From UBA6055 sp965203755 (GTDB lineage Bacteria > Chloroflexota > Anaerolineae > Aggregatilineales > Phototrophicaceae): DNA of 64,000 nucleotides. The notes beneath the pieces were generated by a model that saw nothing but the letters and a program-made list of their open reading frames with translations, had not been told where the DNA came from and did not search any database. The position numbers were made by a program, and so were the translations under genes. Positions 8,615-18,885 of this stretch are shown here, in pieces. The first letter of the stretch is position 1. Each line of letters starts with the position of its first letter. Location of the stretch: NCBI GenBank assembly GCA_965203755.1, contig OZ241910.1, positions 992,001-1,056,000 of the forward strand. Reading direction: 5' to 3'.

Positions 8615-10165
8615 CTAATGGAACAGATGCGCCAAACGGCGCATGTGCCGGCGGGTATCGCGGTAAAGCTCACGGTAGACGGGATAAAGTTCATCATACA
8701 CTGACTTGGCCTGCGGATTGGGCGCGACTGTACGTTCAATCTGCACCCAGTCCTCATGCAAGGCGCGGTCATCATCATCAAAAACCCCGGCCGCGCAGCC
8801 AGCCAGCCAGGCATCGCCAAAAGCCGCGCCAATCGTTTGCCGCGGGACATCCTGACGCAAACCGGTCACATCGCTGCATATTTGGCGCCAGAGCGGGTCT
8901 TTGGCGCCGCCGCCGATGGCAACCAGGCGCTGCGGCGCGGCACCGGCTTCGCCCATCGCTTCGATATTGTGACGCAGGCCATAAGCGATGCCTTCCAGGC
9001 AGCTGCGATAAACATGAGATCGTTGATGGGCTAGGGTCAAGCCAAAGATGACGCCTCTTGCGCTGACGTCATTAATGGGCGTGCGTTCGCCGCTCAAATA
9101 GGGCAGCGTAATCAGACCATGGCTGCCGGGGCTCGCTTTAGCGGCTTTTTCGGCAAGCAGCGCGAAGGCATTCGCCCCTGTTTGGGATGCCAGTTCGCGC
9201 TCGGCATGGGCGAACTCATCTCGAAACCAGGTTAATAAAGCGCCCGAAGTGGACATGCCAGCCGCCAAAATCGCCTGCTTGGGTCTGATATGCGCCGATG
9301 CCCACAAATCACGGTGCGGACGATACTCGGCTGTGGTCTGTATCAAGAACATGGTTGTGCCATACATCACCATAAGATCGCCGTTTTCGACCGCGCCGGC
9401 AGCCAGCGCTTCGGCGGCGGCATCGGCTGTGCCCACAGCGACCGGCGTCCCGGCTGGAATCCCGGTCTCGGCGGCCGCTTTTGGCGTGACTGTTCCAGCC
9501 TGCTCAATCGACCACTGCGTTTGCGGCAGCCATTCAAGCGGGCAGATAGTCTCGACTGTGTTTTGGTCCCAAGCAAGCCGATGCACATCGAAAAACGGCG
9601 TGAAATAAGGGGCGACATAATAATCGACAGCGAAACGTCCCGTTAAGCGAAAGACCAGGTAAGTCGCCGCGGTGACAATTTTACGGGTTTTCCTGAACAG
9701 CTGCGGCTGATGACGCTGATACCACAGGACTTTGGGCCCAACCGACTGCGCCGACAGCAATTGTCCGCAGCGCTCAAAGATGGCATCGGCGCCGATGGCG
9801 GCGGTCAATTCCTCGATTTCCTTGCCGGCGCGGGTGTCAATGCCGTACAGGATGGCGGGGCGCAGGGGGCGATGGTTCTCATCCAGCGGCAGCATAGTCG
9901 GCACGATGGCGCTGCAAGCGACGCCGGCAATGCGCTGGGGGTCAATCCCGGCTTGTTGGATGAGGCTGCGGGCAATCAAACAGAAGTCATGCCACCAGAC
10001 GGCATCCGCATCCTGTTCAGCCCAGCCGGGGCGCGGCATATCAAAGCCATGCGGAACTGAATGCTGGGCGGCGATCTGCCCGCTCACATCAGCGAGCACC
10101 CCTTTGGAGCTTGAGGTGCCAATATCAATCCCCATCAACAGGCGGTCATCAGCCCCCTTTCGCAT
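8615..10165 (-). CDS. FGGY-family carbohydrate kinase (xylulokinase-like)
   Basis: A 516-residue sugar kinase. The ATP phosphate-binding loop GIDIGTSSSKG is near the N-terminus, the second FGGY motif is seen as YLSGERTPINDVSARG, and the adenosine motif is AIGGGAKDPLWRQICSDV. It would phosphorylate a ketose or polyol in the cytoplasm. Its position as the last gene of the binding-protein, permease and dehydrogenase operon suggests it acts on the imported sugar after oxidation to a ketose. It starts 8 bases beyond the dehydrogenase stop. Xylulose is the commonest substrate for this sequence type, but erythritol- or ribulose-type kinases are alternatives. Confidence 0.88.
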   Translation of the reverse strand: MRKGADDRLLMGIDIGTSSSKGVLADVSGQIAAQHSVPHGFDMPRPGWAEQDADAVWWHDFCLIARSLIQQAGIDPQRIAGVACSAIVPTMLPLDENHRPLRPAILYGIDTRAGKEIEELTAAIGADAIFERCGQLLSAQSVGPKVLWYQRHQPQLFRKTRKIVTAATYLVFRLTGRFAVDYYVAPYFTPFFDVHRLAWDQNTVETICPLEWLPQTQWSIEQAGTVTPKAAAETGIPAGTPVAVGTADAAAEALAAGAVENGDLMVMYGTTMFLIQTTAEYRPHRDLWASAHIRPKQAILAAGMSTSGALLTWFRDEFAHAERELASQTGANAFALLAEKAAKASPGSHGLITLPYLSGERTPINDVSARGVIFGLTLAHQRSHVYRSCLEGIAYGLRHNIEAMGEAGAAPQRLVAIGGGAKDPLWRQICSDVTGLRQDVPRQTIGAAFGDAWLAGCAAGVFDDDDRALHEDWVQIERTVAPNPQAKSVYDELYPVYRELYRDTRRHMRRLAHLFH

Positions 10166-10173
10166 CGCTCCGC

Positions 10174-11217
10174 CTACTCCAATTCAATCGGCTGGCCGCG
10201 GCGGGCTGATTCTTCAATGGCGGCAAGCGTCCGCGTGACCACCGCCGCTTCGGCCCCAGAAACCAGCACCGGTTTATCATCCACCACCGCATCGACAAAG
10301 CGGGCAATCGCTTCCAGCACAAAGCCGCTCATGCGCGGCGAGGCGCTGCCGTCCAAAGTGATGCCCAATGTGTCCGGCAGGCTGACTTCATCCTGTGTAT
10401 ATTTTTCGACGGCGCGATGATCGGATGTATTGATATACATGGCGCCCTGGCTGCCGATCAATTCCATCTTGAAGTTGAATACGTTCGGCTCGGTTTCCGG
10501 CAGAATCCAGCAGTTTTCCAAAGTGACGACAGCGCCGTTGCCAAATTCGACGATGGCGATATGGAAATCCTGCGTATCAATGCCCTTTTGCCGCAAGACG
10601 CCCGAGCGACTGACGGCATAAACGCGCTTGGGCTGGTCATTCACAAACCAATGCGCCAAATCAAAGGTGTGGCTTGCCAAAAACCACAAAGCCGAGCTCC
10701 GGCTTGCCCACGACAGCATTTGCGTAGCCACAAAGGTAGTGTTGCTTAGTCGGGCATAGATATATTTGAGTTCGCCCAAGTCGCCATGGTCCAGGCTTTG
10801 CTTGGCAGCGACAAAAGGCGGGTTGACGCGGTTATGAAAATCGACCATGAGCTTGACCCCGGCTTGGTCGGCGGCTTGAAGGATCGCTTGGGCATCTTCC
10901 ACCGTCGTCGCCAGCGGTTTTTCGACCAGGATGTGCTTGCCGGCTTGGGCGGCGGCGACGGCAATGTCGCGATGGGCGAAGTCTGGCGTGGCAATCGAAA
11001 CCGCCTGAACCGCCGGATTGGCAAGCAATTCCCGATAATCGGCATACACATGCGGGACATTGTATTTTTGGGCGATATCACGAGCGCGCCCCTCATCCAA
11101 ATCACAAACGGCAACCAGTTCAGCCTGCGGCAGCTGACTGTAGACATAAGCGTGCCAGGCGCCGCCAACAATGCCGGCGCCGATGACCGCGAATCCAGTT
11201 TTTTTCATTTTGCTCAT
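10174..11217 (-). CDS. Gfo/Idh/MocA-family oxidoreductase
   Basis: A 347-residue NAD(P)-dependent sugar dehydrogenase. The N-terminal Rossmann motif is VIGAGIVGG, followed by the family signature EKPLA after strand 4 and a long mixed beta-sheet substrate domain. The frame stays open far upstream, overlapping the permease. The start at 11217 or the ATG at 11208 is preferred because the AAAGG ribosome site sits just before them. The permease stop TGA is embedded in the ATGATG here, so translation is probably coupled. In this operon it would oxidise an imported cyclitol or sugar. Confidence 0.85.
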   Translation of the reverse strand: MSKMKKTGFAVIGAGIVGGAWHAYVYSQLPQAELVAVCDLDEGRARDIAQKYNVPHVYADYRELLANPAVQAVSIATPDFAHRDIAVAAAQAGKHILVEKPLATTVEDAQAILQAADQAGVKLMVDFHNRVNPPFVAAKQSLDHGDLGELKYIYARLSNTTFVATQMLSWASRSSALWFLASHTFDLAHWFVNDQPKRVYAVSRSGVLRQKGIDTQDFHIAIVEFGNGAVVTLENCWILPETEPNVFNFKMELIGSQGAMYINTSDHRAVEKYTQDEVSLPDTLGITLDGSASPRMSGFVLEAIARFVDAVVDDKPVLVSGAEAAVVTRTLAAIEESARRGQPIELE

Positions 11218-12059
11218 CATCCTTTCACTGCGCCAAAAGTAAGACCCCGAACGACATAACGTCCCAAGAGCAGGAAGATAATCATCGGCGGCAGCATGGC
11301 GACCACGGCCGTCGCCGCGATTTGACTCCAATAGACCCCGGTGGAAGCGAAGAAACTAATCGTCCCCACCGGCAGAGTCGTTGTGCTTTGTTTGCTTAAA
11401 ACCATGGGGAACAGCACATTATTCCAGCTAAAGACAAACGTGAACATGGACGTCACAATGATGCCGGGCAGCGCCAAGGGGATAATGATGCGGAAAAACG
11501 CGGCGAATCGATTGGCGCCGTCAACCCAGGCCGCTTCTTCTAAATCCAGCGGAACGTCATCCATGAAGCTCTTGAGCAGCCAAACCGAGAACGGGATGGC
11601 CAGGGTTTGCAGGGTGACGATCATGGCCTGATACGTGCCCGACCAGCCAATCCAGGACATGAGGATAAAATAGGGGATGACAAAGACGATGGGCGGCGCG
11701 ATCAGCAGGCTGATATACCAGTTCATAATGAACTCCTTGCCGCGCATGGCAAAGCGGGACAGCGCATAGGCCGCCGACAATGCAAAGGGCAGGCTAAGCA
11801 AGGTGGCGCCGCTGCTTACAATCAGGCTGTTGACAAGCTGGGGGGCGTTGTTGCCCGGATTGACAAAGGTAACTTCAAAGGACTGCAAGGTGACCTCAAA
11901 AAACAACTGCGGCGGGAGGGTATAGGCTTGGCTGGGGTGACGGAACGCGAGCAGCATAAACCAGAAGATAGGCCCCAAAAAGAAGAGCAGCGCCAAAGCC
12001 ATCAGCGCATAAACGGCGAATTTGCTGAACGGCGTTCTTGAAAAGTGATGAGCAGCCAT
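11217..12059 (-). CDS. Carbohydrate ABC transporter permease, MalG/UgpE type
   Basis: A 280-residue inner-membrane protein with six predicted membrane spans and the cytoplasmic EAA loop (EEAAWVDGANRFAAFFRIIIPLALPG), which docks onto the ATPase. The short N-terminal stretch before the first span and the overall length match MalG-type CUT1 permeases. It is paired with the MalF-type permease upstream and followed, with a stop-start overlap, by the dehydrogenase gene. No ATPase gene is present in the operon, so a shared MsmK-like ATPase encoded elsewhere is likely. Confidence 0.9.
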   Translation of the reverse strand: MAAHHFSRTPFSKFAVYALMALALLFFLGPIFWFMLLAFRHPSQAYTLPPQLFFEVTLQSFEVTFVNPGNNAPQLVNSLIVSSGATLLSLPFALSAAYALSRFAMRGKEFIMNWYISLLIAPPIVFVIPYFILMSWIGWSGTYQAMIVTLQTLAIPFSVWLLKSFMDDVPLDLEEAAWVDGANRFAAFFRIIIPLALPGIIVTSMFTFVFSWNNVLFPMVLSKQSTTTLPVGTISFFASTGVYWSQIAATAVVAMLPPMIIFLLLGRYVVRGLTFGAVKG

Positions 12060-12108
12060 TAAATTGTGTCAGCCTGGGTCTTCTTTTCGCCCCTGATGCC
12101 GCCTGCCA

Positions 12109-12990
12109 TTACCATTCCCGCTTGCGAAAAATAAAGTAGATATACAGATTAATGATCACCGCGACCATAATGACGACCAGCCAGGTCATGGCGGCCGTCA
12201 GCCCGATGTTGTAGTTGACCAGCCCTTCTCGATACAGATTAAAGCTAAGCGTGCGCGATGATGTGCCGGGGCCGCCCTTGGTTAATACATAAACCAGGTC
12301 AAAGCTGTTGAACAGCTGCATAAAGCGAATCATCACCAGAAACGCGGCGATCGGGCGCAGCAGCGGCAGCGTGATCGACCAGAACATGCGCCAGCTGGAT
12401 GCGCCGTCCACCTGCGCCGCCTCTTTCACTTCTTCGGAAATCGACAGCAGGCCGGCATACAGCACAATGGCGAAAAAAGGCGTCCACTGCCAGGTATCGA
12501 CAATGCCTATCGTCAGCAGGGATGTCGAAGCGCTGCCCAAAAAGCCCTGCGGCGGCATCGGGATGCCGATGCCCTCAAAAACCCAAGGCACAATGCCGCC
12601 TTTGGGTTCAAGCAGGTAGCGAAAGAGAAAGCCGGCCACCACCGGCGCCAGGGTCGTCGGCATAATCAGCGCCGCCCGAAAAAGAGACATCCCTCGCAGG
12701 TGGGTATGCAGCAGCAAGGCGATGCCCATGCCAAACCAGAACTGCGCCAACGTACCCAATCCCGCCAGCAGCAGGGTATTCCCCAGCGCCTCGGCAAAGG
12801 GCGTGACTTGAAAGACCATCCGGTAATTGTCCAAGCCCGAGTGATACAAGGGGACCGGGCTGGTCTGAAGATTCCAGAAGTAAAAACTGTTCCGCAGCGC
12901 GAAGCCCAAGGGGTACAAGATAAGCGCCAGCAGGATGATGATGGAAGGCGCCAACAGCAGGTATGGGAGTCGCCGATTGGATATCATCAC
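12109..12990 (-). CDS. Carbohydrate ABC transporter permease, MalF/UgpA type
   Basis: A 293-residue inner-membrane permease with six predicted spans and the EAA loop near the middle (SEEVKEAAQVDGASSWRMFWSITLPLLRP). It has the N-terminal YLLLAPSIIILL hydrophobic start typical of sugar permeases of the CUT1 class. It forms the heterodimeric channel with the downstream MalG-type permease. The gap to the upstream binding-protein gene is about 75 bases and the gap to the partner permease is about 50 bases, consistent with one operon. Confidence 0.9.
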   Translation of the reverse strand: MMISNRRLPYLLLAPSIIILLALILYPLGFALRNSFYFWNLQTSPVPLYHSGLDNYRMVFQVTPFAEALGNTLLLAGLGTLAQFWFGMGIALLLHTHLRGMSLFRAALIMPTTLAPVVAGFLFRYLLEPKGGIVPWVFEGIGIPMPPQGFLGSASTSLLTIGIVDTWQWTPFFAIVLYAGLLSISEEVKEAAQVDGASSWRMFWSITLPLLRPIAAFLVMIRFMQLFNSFDLVYVLTKGGPGTSSRTLSFNLYREGLVNYNIGLTAAMTWLVVIMVAVIINLYIYFIFRKREW

Positions 12991-13066
12991 AGCTCCACGG
13001 CTTGGACAAAGCAGGTGAGGATGAGCAGCCCCATCCTCACCCCAATTCAGAGCCCGATTTCACAGC

Positions 13067-14533
13067 TTAGGCCGACAAACTGGCAATCAAGGCTTTGGTA
13101 TTGTCGAGCGTATCGTCAAAACTTTCGACGCTGTACGGAATCATCTGGTTGCCGCGCAGGATGTTGCTGAACAGCGTTTCGGTCGTCGACAGGGCGGCTT
13201 CTGGCGTAACGGCGCCGGACATCGCCTGATTGATCTGCAAGCCATAGACGCCTTCCAGCGAGGTATAGATCGGCGCCGGCGGGCGAACCACCTTGCCGTC
13301 GCCCAGCTTCATCATTTCAAGCTGGGTGGCCAGGAAGGGATAGATGGCATTCAGATCAGCATCATCGTAATTCGATTGGCGGCTGAAATCGGCGAATTGA
13401 TAGCCTTTTTCTTTAACCTGCCCCATAGCTTTCTGGGCATCGCTGCCGGTCGCCCATTTGATAAACTGCCAGGCTTCATCCTGGCTGGCAGAAGTCGAAG
13501 GCATGCCAAGCGACCAGCCGCCCAGGCTCACGACCTGCTCGCCGCCGGCTGTCCGGGTTGGCAGAACGGCGGTCTCGAATTGATCGACCACTGGCGAAGG
13601 CGTGCCGGTGAGATAGCCTTCGTTGTTCACCAGATAGAAGTACGGTGTCCAATGATAGAACATGCCGATGTCCCCCTGCGAAAAGCGCGTGCCGGCATCA
13701 AACCACAGGTAGTTGATGGACTCTGGCGGCGACATGGCATAGAGGCGATTCCAATCATTGAGCGCGGCCAGGTTGGCGTCGCTGTTGATGGTCGGCGTGA
13801 AGTCCCAAGGGGCTTCCGGAAATTGCGCGAACCAGCGCGTGCCATAGCTGGCGGACAGCTGGCTGTACATGTGGACGACGGGGACGGGCTGGGCGCCAAT
13901 GACGGTCGTGCCGTACATGGAAGTCCCATCCAAATCCATGCCATTGATCTGCTCCAGGATATTGAAATAGTCTTCCCAAGTCCAATCGCCGGCCTCGGCG
14001 ACCGATGATGGCAGCGGATCCAGACCCGCGGCTTCAAACAAATCGGTGCGGTACATAACCCCTTGGGCATAAGACGCAATCGGCAGCGTCCAGACATGAT
14101 TGCGCCAGGCGCTCAAGGAATAAAGCGTTTCCGGCACAAAATCATCAATGCCTGAATCCGAATCGGCGGCGATAAAGTCATCCAGCGCGCGAATCCAGCC
14201 GTTGTCGGCATATTGACTGATCCACATCTGGTCCACGGCAATCACATCGGCATCGGCGCTTTGCGTCAAAAAGGCATTCACCAGGCGGGCTTGCAGCGCG
14301 GTATAGCCCAGCGACTCGATGTTGACGCCGATTCCAGTCATTTCGGTGAATTGATCAGCCACATTTTGCAGCGCCAGATCCCAAGGGTCACCTACAGTCA
14401 GGACATTGATGGTTTTATCGGCCTGGGCGCCGACGCGGACGATATTGCCCAGTGGCGATAAACCAGCCATAGCAGCGCCGCCGGCGGCGCTTAAACGAAG
14501 AAAATCTCGACGGCTCAAACGGTTTTTAGACAT
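13067..14533 (-). CDS. TAT-exported extracellular sugar-binding protein of an ABC transporter
   Basis: A 488-residue family 1 solute-binding protein. The N-terminus carries a twin-arginine signal (LSRRDFLRLSAAGG, residues 6-19) followed by a hydrophobic stretch ending before GAQADKT. The mature part has the type II periplasmic-binding layout, with many aromatic residues likely to line a sugar pocket and the GGWSLGMPS stretch common in this family. It is the first transporter gene of the leftward operon and supplies ligand to the two permeases that follow. The ligand is unknown. The kinase and dehydrogenase downstream suggest a polyol or pentose. Confidence 0.9.
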   Translation of the reverse strand: MSKNRLSRRDFLRLSAAGGAAMAGLSPLGNIVRVGAQADKTINVLTVGDPWDLALQNVADQFTEMTGIGVNIESLGYTALQARLVNAFLTQSADADVIAVDQMWISQYADNGWIRALDDFIAADSDSGIDDFVPETLYSLSAWRNHVWTLPIASYAQGVMYRTDLFEAAGLDPLPSSVAEAGDWTWEDYFNILEQINGMDLDGTSMYGTTVIGAQPVPVVHMYSQLSASYGTRWFAQFPEAPWDFTPTINSDANLAALNDWNRLYAMSPPESINYLWFDAGTRFSQGDIGMFYHWTPYFYLVNNEGYLTGTPSPVVDQFETAVLPTRTAGGEQVVSLGGWSLGMPSTSASQDEAWQFIKWATGSDAQKAMGQVKEKGYQFADFSRQSNYDDADLNAIYPFLATQLEMMKLGDGKVVRPPAPIYTSLEGVYGLQINQAMSGAVTPEAALSTTETLFSNILRGNQMIPYSVESFDDTLDNTKALIASLSA

Positions 14534-14616
14534 GAATAGCTCCTTAACAACATAATCTGCGGATAGGGATTTACACTTATTTTCTTTTCGATAGGCGCCT
14601 CCTTTGAAACAGCGGC

Positions 14617-15696
14617 TTAAATCAGGATTTTTCCGGCCGCCAAAACGGGGACATCATCCACATAAACAGCGCCTTCCGGCCGCAAATCCTTGACCAGATC
14701 CCAATGAATGCTGGATTGATTGACGCCGCCGCATTCAGGGTAGGCGCGGCCTAAAGCGATATGAATCGTGCCGCTGATTTTCTCGTCCATGAGTATATCT
14801 TTGCAAACACGGTTGATATGTGGATTCATCCCAAACGCGAACTCCCCCAGTCGGCTTGCCCCGTCATCGGTTTGCATAATCTGTCGGAGAAAATCTTCAT
14901 GGGTGGCGGCGCTGGCATGAATGAGCGCGCCGTCTTTCCATTCCAGGCGAATGTCATGAACCAGTTTGCCACTAAGCACGCCGGGAAAATCAAAATGGAT
15001 TTTGCCATTGAGCGACGCGTTCACGGGCGAAGTATAGATTTCTCCATCGGGCATATTAACGCGGCCATCAAAAACCCGCCATTGCCGCCCCCGCACCGAA
15101 AACTCCAGCGCGGTCTCATCGCCGGCGACAATATGCACTTTGTCGGTTCCAGCCAAGCGCTTTGCCTGCTGATGCCATTGTTTGGAGGCCGCGTCATAAT
15201 CCATAAGGCAGGCATCAAAGAACATATCCTCAATCGTTTCCAGGTTGGTTTCTGCCTGCTGTGCCAGGGCTTCGTTGGGCACGCGCACCAGACACCAGCG
15301 CGTCTTTTGCCAGCGCATCGTCGAAATTTTTCCCATGGACTTTTGGTTCGCCGCCAGCGCTTGGGTTGAAATATCGCTTAGTTCATACCGGCTGCTGGCG
15401 CCTCGAAGTCCAAAATACACATCAGCCCACTGCATTCCATAGGCTTCCAGTTCGGGAATCCAGCTGTGCTGCTGTGGATTGCCATATTTGAGCAGAGCGC
15501 GGCGCAGCTTTTCTGACAGGCATTGAATCTGTGGATAGGCGCCGGCTTTGATACAGGCTTCGTAGACTGCCTGCGCCAGTGGAAAAGTCTCGATTTCAAC
15601 CATGGCAATCATCACCCGCTCGCCGGGCTGGACGTTGGTGGAATGACTCACCAAAACCTCTCCAACTGCTTTCCAGCGCTTGTCCATTGCCCTCAT
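14617..15696 (-). CDS. M29-family aminopeptidase
   Basis: A 359-residue cytoplasmic metallopeptidase similar to thermophilic aminopeptidases (AmpS, aminopeptidase T). Seen features are the N-terminal domain that starts with repeated short hydrophobic strands, the GETALEFSVRGR-like strand, the EFAFGMNPHINRV stretch, and the terminal acid and histidine ligands (TIHIALGRAYPECGG, then IHWDLV) that form the dinuclear metal site. It lies upstream of the sugar transporter operon with an 83-base gap and may be separately transcribed. A link to sugar use is not evident. The ATG at 15696 or the one three codons later could be used. Confidence 0.85.
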   Translation of the reverse strand: MRAMDKRWKAVGEVLVSHSTNVQPGERVMIAMVEIETFPLAQAVYEACIKAGAYPQIQCLSEKLRRALLKYGNPQQHSWIPELEAYGMQWADVYFGLRGASSRYELSDISTQALAANQKSMGKISTMRWQKTRWCLVRVPNEALAQQAETNLETIEDMFFDACLMDYDAASKQWHQQAKRLAGTDKVHIVAGDETALEFSVRGRQWRVFDGRVNMPDGEIYTSPVNASLNGKIHFDFPGVLSGKLVHDIRLEWKDGALIHASAATHEDFLRQIMQTDDGASRLGEFAFGMNPHINRVCKDILMDEKISGTIHIALGRAYPECGGVNQSSIHWDLVKDLRPEGAVYVDDVPVLAAGKILI

Positions 15697-15795
15697 CTCC
15701 GCCAGCCCGCCTGAAAGCTAAAGCTGTTCCCCGCGCTTTGGCAAAGCCGGCTGTGTTTGAGAAGAGTATAACACGTTCAAACGCAAAAGGCGAAA

Positions 15796-18700
15796 GGTTC
15801 ACCCCCACGGGAGTGGGGAAACCAATCGCTTGCGGGTATGGATAGATGAATACCATGGTTCACCCCCACAGGTGTGGGGAAACCCATCACAAAGGCGACC
15901 CGCCCGCCCTGGCGCGCGGTTCACCCCCACAGGTGTGGGGAAACCGCACATGTTGCCATGCGATCTTCGCTCGTGCGCGGTTCACCCCCACAGGTGTGGG
16001 GAAACCGATTCGCCCTGGTTGGCGTCGTTCAGCGTCTCAGGTTCACCCCCACAGGTGTGGGGAAACCCCGGTTCCAGTGGCAGCAGTCGCCTGCTGCAAC
16101 GGTTCACCCCCACAGGTGTGGGGAAACCATCTGTTCGCAAAAGGAGAGCAGCGAATGAAAAGGTTCACCCCCACAGGTGTGGGGAAACCGACGAACGCGG
16201 CAACTGGCATATACCGGTAAACGGTTCACCCCCACAGGTGTGGGGAAACCTAGAATTTCATCGGCGTCCGCAACGCGGCGCGCGGTTCACCCCCACAGGT
16301 GTGGGGAAACCATGATCTGCGCGGCTCTGCGTAAACTGCGCGATTGGTTCACCCCCACAGGTGTGGGGAAACCCATGAGAACTAGAAAACAAATGAGGCG
16401 GCAAACGGTTCACCCCCACAGGTGTGGGGAAACCTTGACTTGCAGCCGGTTTGATTCGATACTCTGAGGTTCACCCCCACAGGTGTGGGGAAACCTCGCC
16501 GTCCATGGCCATAACGCTCTGCCCGGTCGGTTCACCCCCACAGGTGTGGGGAAACCCTAATTCAATTTCCATAAATTTCTTGCTAATCAGGTTCACCCCC
16601 ACAGGTGTGGGGAAACCCTAAGCCCCAAAGTCCTCAAAGTCCTCAAACTCGGTTCACCCCCACAGGTGTGGGGAAACCAACCTCGCCCCTAAGCAGCGAG
16701 GGGCCGATGCAGGTTCACCCCCACAGGTGTGGGGAAACCTCCAGCTGGGTGGCAAGTGCGTCCGTAAGCTGCGGTTCACCCCCACAGGTGTGGGGAAACC
16801 AACGCCAGGCACCCATTTATCTGTGCCCACAACGGTTCACCCCCACAGGTGTGGGGAAACCATTGCGATTAGCTCGGTGACGCATGCGCTTTTAGGTTCA
16901 CCCCCACAGGTGTGGGGAAACCGCCAGTCGGGAACTGAAACAGCTGCCACTGCAAGGTTCACCCCCACAGGTGTGGGGAAACCTGACTGGCGATGTCCTG
17001 ATAGACGCCGCGAACAGGTTCACCCCCACAGGTGTGGGGAAACCCCAACGAATTCCTCGAGCGTTTTTCCCGTCTGAGGTTCACCCCCACAGGTGTGGGG
17101 AAACCTACTATGAACAATCACTGATTCGGCCGCCCAGCGGTTCACCCCCACAGGTGTGGGGAAACCTGATTAGCCGCCCATCTGTCTCTGGTTTTATTCG
17201 GTTCACCCCCACAGGTGTGGGGAAACCCATCTGGCTGAACATGATCCGCCCGCACCACCTGGTTCACCCCCACAGGTGTGGGGAAACCCATTGAGGATGG
17301 CTTATCATCGCAGGACGCTTCGGTTCACCCCCACAGGTGTGGGGAAACCTGTATGGTCCAGGCAAGCCGTTTTTGACTTACAGGTTCACCCCCACAGGTG
17401 TGGGGAAACCGCGGCAAATTCAGATCGTTGCCATTGGTCATCAGGTTCACCCCCACAGGTGTGGGGAAACCGTCAGCGTCCGAAGCACCGTCCTGGAATA
17501 CAAAGGTTCACCCCCACAGGTGTGGGGAAACCTCAATAACTAGGTCGACCGCATCCATGCCAGCAGGTTCACCCCCACAGGTGTGGGGAAACCAAACTTT
17601 ATACTTTGTGATAGGATAGTATAAGAGGTTCACCCCCACAGGTGTGGGGAAACCAGAGTAGCGACATCCGACCAAGTCGCCTGCAAAGGTTCACCCCCAC
17701 AGGTGTGGGGAAACCTTATCCATGTTGTTGCAACTAATGTACCACTTCGGTTCACCCCCACAGGTGTGGGGAAACCCCTTGGATTTATTGATTGATGGCG
17801 AGGTGATTCGGTTCACCCCCACAGGTGTGGGGAAACCCTGATTTCCAGCCACTGCTGGTATGGAACCTGCGGTTCACCCCCACAGGTGTGGGGAAACCTC
17901 AACCGCCTCCTGCGCCTGTTCGACCGCCGCCGGTTCACCCCCACAGGTGTGGGGAAACCCAGGCTGCATTCGAGGGGGCCCGCGATAACGCAGGTTCACC
18001 CCCACAGGTGTGGGGAAACCAACCGTGGCGAACTCAAGATGATGACCGGCTTAGGTTCACCCCCACAGGTGTGGGGAAACCGGAAAGTCTTCGCGCCAGG
18101 GCGACCATTCCAAAGGTTCACCCCCACAGGTGTGGGGAAACCGCACCAGGAGGAGGTGAGCTTGACCACCCATAAGGTTCACCCCCACAGGTGTGGGGAA
18201 ACCCATCCTCAAAGATCGCGTATTGATCATTCACTAGGTTCACCCCCACAGGTGTGGGGAAACCTCCACCTGGTCAAAGACCGCCGATTCGATCTGAGGT
18301 TCACCCCCACAGGTGTGGGGAAACCCATCGCGGCTGAAACGCCGCCGCAAATGATCGAGGTTCACCCCCACAGGTGTGGGGAAACCCGCGGGACGGCGCG
18401 CTTCCCATCAGAACCCGGTGGTTCACCCCCACAGGTGTGGGGAAACCTTCGCAATTTGGTCAAAATCGGCCTATAATTGAGGTTCACCCCCACAGGTGTG
18501 GGGAAACCTCTATCCATTCGCCACTGCGACGGGTCAGTTGAGGTTCACCCCCACAGGTGTGGGGAAACCATCCAGGTCGTCGGCACCGGGCAGCTGATCG
18601 ATGGTTCACCCCCACAGGTGTGGGGAAACCTTGCCGCCGCCAAGCCTTTGCAGATGACCTGAAGGTTCACCCCCACAGGTGTGGGGAAACCTTCGTTCTG

Positions 18701-18813
18701 CGAGATCAGCCAGATACGGCAGTAGGTTCACCCCCACAGGTGTGGGGAAACCCCGCGGCGTCATCATTCAGGGCGGTTAATCAGGGGTTCACCCCCACAG
18801 GTGTGGGGAAACC
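15796..18813 (-). CRISPR. Type I-E CRISPR array, 50 repeats and 49 spacers
   Basis: A 28-bp repeat, in crRNA orientation beginning GGTTTCCCCACACC and ending GGGGGTGAACC, recurs with a 61-bp period. Forty-eight spacers are 33 bp. One, at 16312-16345, is 34 bp. Every repeat appears identical except the leftmost (15796-15823), which has two substitutions. That is typical of the leader-distal end, so transcription runs leftward from the leader beside cas2. The repeat is palindromic (CCCCAC/GTGGGG), giving the stem-loop cut by Cas6e. No spacer was seen to be duplicated. Plus-strand open frames through this region are repeat artefacts. Confidence 0.99.
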
Positions 18814-18885
18814 CCTTGCGTAACAAAAGTAATAATTTGCCACTTGTATTTGGGCAAATATAACTGATTGATACGACCGGGTTTG
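18814..18885 (-). promoter_or_regulatory. CRISPR leader with inverted repeat and possible promoter
   Basis: Seventy-two AT-rich bases separate the cas2 stop from the first repeat. They contain a perfect 7-bp inverted repeat, ATTTGCC at 18835-18841 and GGCAAAT at 18853-18859, located 22-46 bases from the repeat junction. In the leftward direction TTGCCC followed 16-17 bases later by TTATTA/TATTAC could serve as the array promoter. Such a site could bind an architectural or integration factor in the way IHF does in E. coli. That role is inferred. Confidence 0.6.

Noticed and set aside
15830..18823. Many plus-strand open frames encoding repeated FTPTGVGKP, VHPHRCGET and SPPQVWGN peptides
   Set aside because: They are three-frame translations of the CRISPR repeat; the 61-bp period and lack of ribosome sites rule out genes.
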